Source: Mageeibacillus sp. UBA6976 (GTDB lineage: Bacteria; Bacillota; Clostridia; Saccharofermentanales; Saccharofermentanaceae). From it: DNA of 6,488 nt. Numbering within the stretch: position 1 is the first letter of the stretch; each line of letters begins with the position of its first letter. Under the pieces are notes generated by a model that saw only the letters and a list, made by a program, of their open reading frames with translations, was not told the DNA's origin and searched no databases. Shown here one piece after another: positions 4,974-6,488 of the stretch. The position numbers and the translations under genes were made by a program. The DNA lies in the NCBI GenBank assembly GCA_002450155.1, contig DJYO01000004.1, positions 1 through 6,488 on the forward strand, written 5' to 3'.

Positions 4974-6391
4974 TGGAAATCCAGGATATCATCTGCATTC
5001 TCCTCTACATGGCAGCGAGCGTATTCTTCATTATGGGAATCAAGAAGCTCGGCCGTGCAGACACTGCCCGTCAGGGTAACCTTATGTCCTCCATCGGTAT
5101 GGCTATCGCAGTTATCTCTGTCCTTATCTCACAGGATGTAATCTCCGGCGGTCTTATCGGTTACGGCATCATCATCCTCGCAATTGCTGCAGGATCGGTT
5201 ATCGGTTTTGTCTGGTCACGCAAGGTCGAGATGACAGGCATGCCTCAGTTAGTTGCTCTCTTCAACGGTTTCGGAGGCCTGTCCTCCATGCTCGTTGCTA
5301 TCTCCCAGTTCTGCGCTCTCAAGGGCGGTTCTGACAAGATCGGTACAGATGCATTCACATCCATAACTCTTGGACTCACTATCGTGATCGGTGCAGTTGC
5401 CTTTACAGGTTCACTCATTGCCTGGGGCAAGCTTGCCGGTCTCAAGATGTTCAAAAAGCCCATCAACATTCCTGCCAAGAATGTTATCAATGCCGTTATC
5501 GGCGTTATCGCCATCTTAGGTATAGTCCTCTACACTATAGCTCCTGAAGACGGACTTGGTTTAGCAGGCATCCTCATTACAACAATAAGCTCCCTCGTAC
5601 TCGGCGTTACAATGGTAATCACGATCGGTGGTGGCGACATGCCCGTCATCATCTCTTTCCTCAACGCCCTCTCAGGCCTTGCTGCTGCATTTGCAGGATT
5701 CCCTATCGGCAATACGGTGCTCATCGTATCCGGCTGTCTCGTAGGTGCTTCAGGCGTGATCCTCACACTCATCATGTGCAAGGCTATGAACAAGTCCTTT
5801 GCTTCTCTCCTGTTTAAGACAGTTAAGAAGAAGTCTTCTGCTGCATCAGGCGAGCACAAGGAACCTAAGTCAATGTCGATCGAAGATGCATATCTCATCC
5901 TCGAGGCTGCAAGATCAGTTGTATTTATCCCGGGTTACGGTATGGCTGTTGCTCAGGCTCAGCATGCTGTTAAGGAGCTCTGTGATGTTCTCGAAGAGAA
6001 TGGCTGCGAAGTCAACTTTGCCATCCATCCGGTTGCAGGCCGTATGCCCGGTCACATGAACGTACTCCTTGCTGAAGCAAACGTTCCTTACGAACAGCTC
6101 AAGACTGCAGACGAGATGAATCCTCAGATGGCCAACACCGACGTTGCTATCGTTATCGGTGCCAACGACGTTGTTAACCCTGCGGCCATCAATGATGAGA
6201 GCTCACCGATCTACGGCATGCCTATCGTAAATGCATACGAAGCACGTACAGTCTTTGTCCTCAAGAGAGGTCAGGGTACAGGTTTCTCCGGTATCGAGAA
6301 TCCGCTCTTTACCAACGACAACACGATCATGATCTACGGCGATGCCAAGCAGACCGTATCACAGCTTGTTGTTGAGTTCGATAACGACTGA
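4973..6391 (+). CDS. pntB: NAD(P)+ transhydrogenase beta subunit (membrane domain plus NADP(H)-binding domain III)
   Basis: The 472-residue protein completes the proton-translocating transhydrogenase. Residues 1-275 are hydrophobic, with about nine helices, and include MTGMPQLVALFNGFGG (87-102) and GGGDMPVIISFLNALSG (219-235). Asp222 and Asn231 correspond to channel residues Asp213 and Asn222 of E. coli PntB. A polar linker (about 284-300, KKKSSAASGEHKEPKS) leads to NADP(H)-binding domain III, with GYGMAVAQAQ (321-330), HPVAGRMPGHMNVLLAEA (352-369), VIGANDVVNPAA (394-405) and KRGQGTGFSGIENPLF (431-446). The length is close to the 462 residues of E. coli PntB. The position of E. coli His91 is Asn98 here, and the KRS of the NADP site reads KRG. 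I believe both occur in other bacterial branches. The gene is full-length and ends with tandem stops (TGA TAA). Confidence 0.96.
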   Translation: MEIQDIICILLYMAASVFFIMGIKKLGRADTARQGNLMSSIGMAIAVISVLISQDVISGGLIGYGIIILAIAAGSVIGFVWSRKVEMTGMPQLVALFNGFGGLSSMLVAISQFCALKGGSDKIGTDAFTSITLGLTIVIGAVAFTGSLIAWGKLAGLKMFKKPINIPAKNVINAVIGVIAILGIVLYTIAPEDGLGLAGILITTISSLVLGVTMVITIGGGDMPVIISFLNALSGLAAAFAGFPIGNTVLIVSGCLVGASGVILTLIMCKAMNKSFASLLFKTVKKKSSAASGEHKEPKSMSIEDAYLILEAARSVVFIPGYGMAVAQAQHAVKELCDVLEENGCEVNFAIHPVAGRMPGHMNVLLAEANVPYEQLKTADEMNPQMANTDVAIVIGANDVVNPAAINDESSPIYGMPIVNAYEARTVFVLKRGQGTGFSGIENPLFTNDNTIMIYGDAKQTVSQLVVEFDND

Positions 6392-6417
6392 TAAGGATCA
6401 AATTTAAACCAATTCCC

Positions 6418-6450
6418 AAGGACCAAAGCCGAGCTTTGGTCCTTTTATTT
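6418..6450 (+). terminator. Intrinsic terminator of the pnt operon
   Basis: A perfect 12-bp stem (AAGGACCAAAGC, 6418-6429, with GCTTTGGTCCTT, 6433-6444) closes a three-base loop CGA, and a T-rich run TTTTATTT (6443-6450) follows. It lies 26 bases after the pntB stop and should end the operon transcript. The A-rich left arm is not preceded by a matching A-run, so it works mainly rightward. Confidence 0.92.
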
Positions 6451-6488
6451 CGAGTCCATATGACAAAGGGGCTGTGAAAAAACCTCGA

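Noticed and set aside
5530..5898. Leftward open frame of 122 codons inside pntB
   Set aside because: It is antisense to a conserved coding region and shows no protein family signature.
1..6488. CRISPR array, tRNA, rRNA or complete insertion sequence
   Set aside because: No regularly spaced direct repeats, cloverleaf-like segment, rRNA signature or transposase frame was seen on either strand.

Overview
The window looks like a chromosomal segment from a Firmicutes bacterium of the class Clostridia, possibly a gut or rumen Oscillospiraceae/Lachnospiraceae-type organism. The reasons are the strong AGGAGG-type ribosome sites, the clostridial type of agrBD pair (peptide ending in a HQPK-x-P motif), a lipoprotein of the solute-binding class, and a three-gene proton-translocating transhydrogenase. 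I cannot name a genus from the sequence alone. All recognisable genes lie on the + strand.

Positions 1-693 hold a peptide quorum-sensing pair. An AgrB-type membrane peptidase (its first codons lie before the window) overlaps by one base a 43-residue AgrD-like peptide precursor. The precursor keeps the clostridial HQPK-x-P recognition tail but has no cysteine at all. Threonine stands where the ring-closing cysteine is expected. No agrC kinase or agrA regulator is visible in the window.

Positions 694-1022 contain no confident gene. They hold a 12-bp hairpin, a perfect interrupted palindrome overlapping a TATAAT box, and a 51-codon open frame rich in Ser/Thr/Cys with no start codon. Positions 1023-3293 encode a 756-residue predicted lipoprotein. 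It appears to combine an N-terminal repeat-rich, probably beta-propeller region with a C-terminal family-1 solute-binding domain, and no transporter permease or ATPase gene lies beside it.

Positions 3294-3538 separate this accessory part from a housekeeping operon. They carry a near-consensus sigma-A promoter (TTGTCA, 17-bp spacer, TATAAT). The operon pntAA-pntAB-pntB (3539-6391) encodes the soluble NAD(H)-binding subunit, the small membrane subunit, and the membrane plus NADP(H)-binding subunit of the proton-translocating NAD(P)+ transhydrogenase. This enzyme couples hydride transfer between NADH and NADP+ to proton movement and so supplies NADPH. The genes are tightly packed, with spacings of +1 and -1 bases, and end at a strong intrinsic terminator (6418-6450). 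Codon choice changes visibly between the two halves: the pnt genes prefer C-ending Leu and Ile codons, while the left half is richer in A/T-ending codons.

The most interesting part is the left half: a cysteine-free AgrD partnered with an AgrB whose catalytic His and Cys are intact, followed by an unusual cysteine-rich binding lipoprotein.
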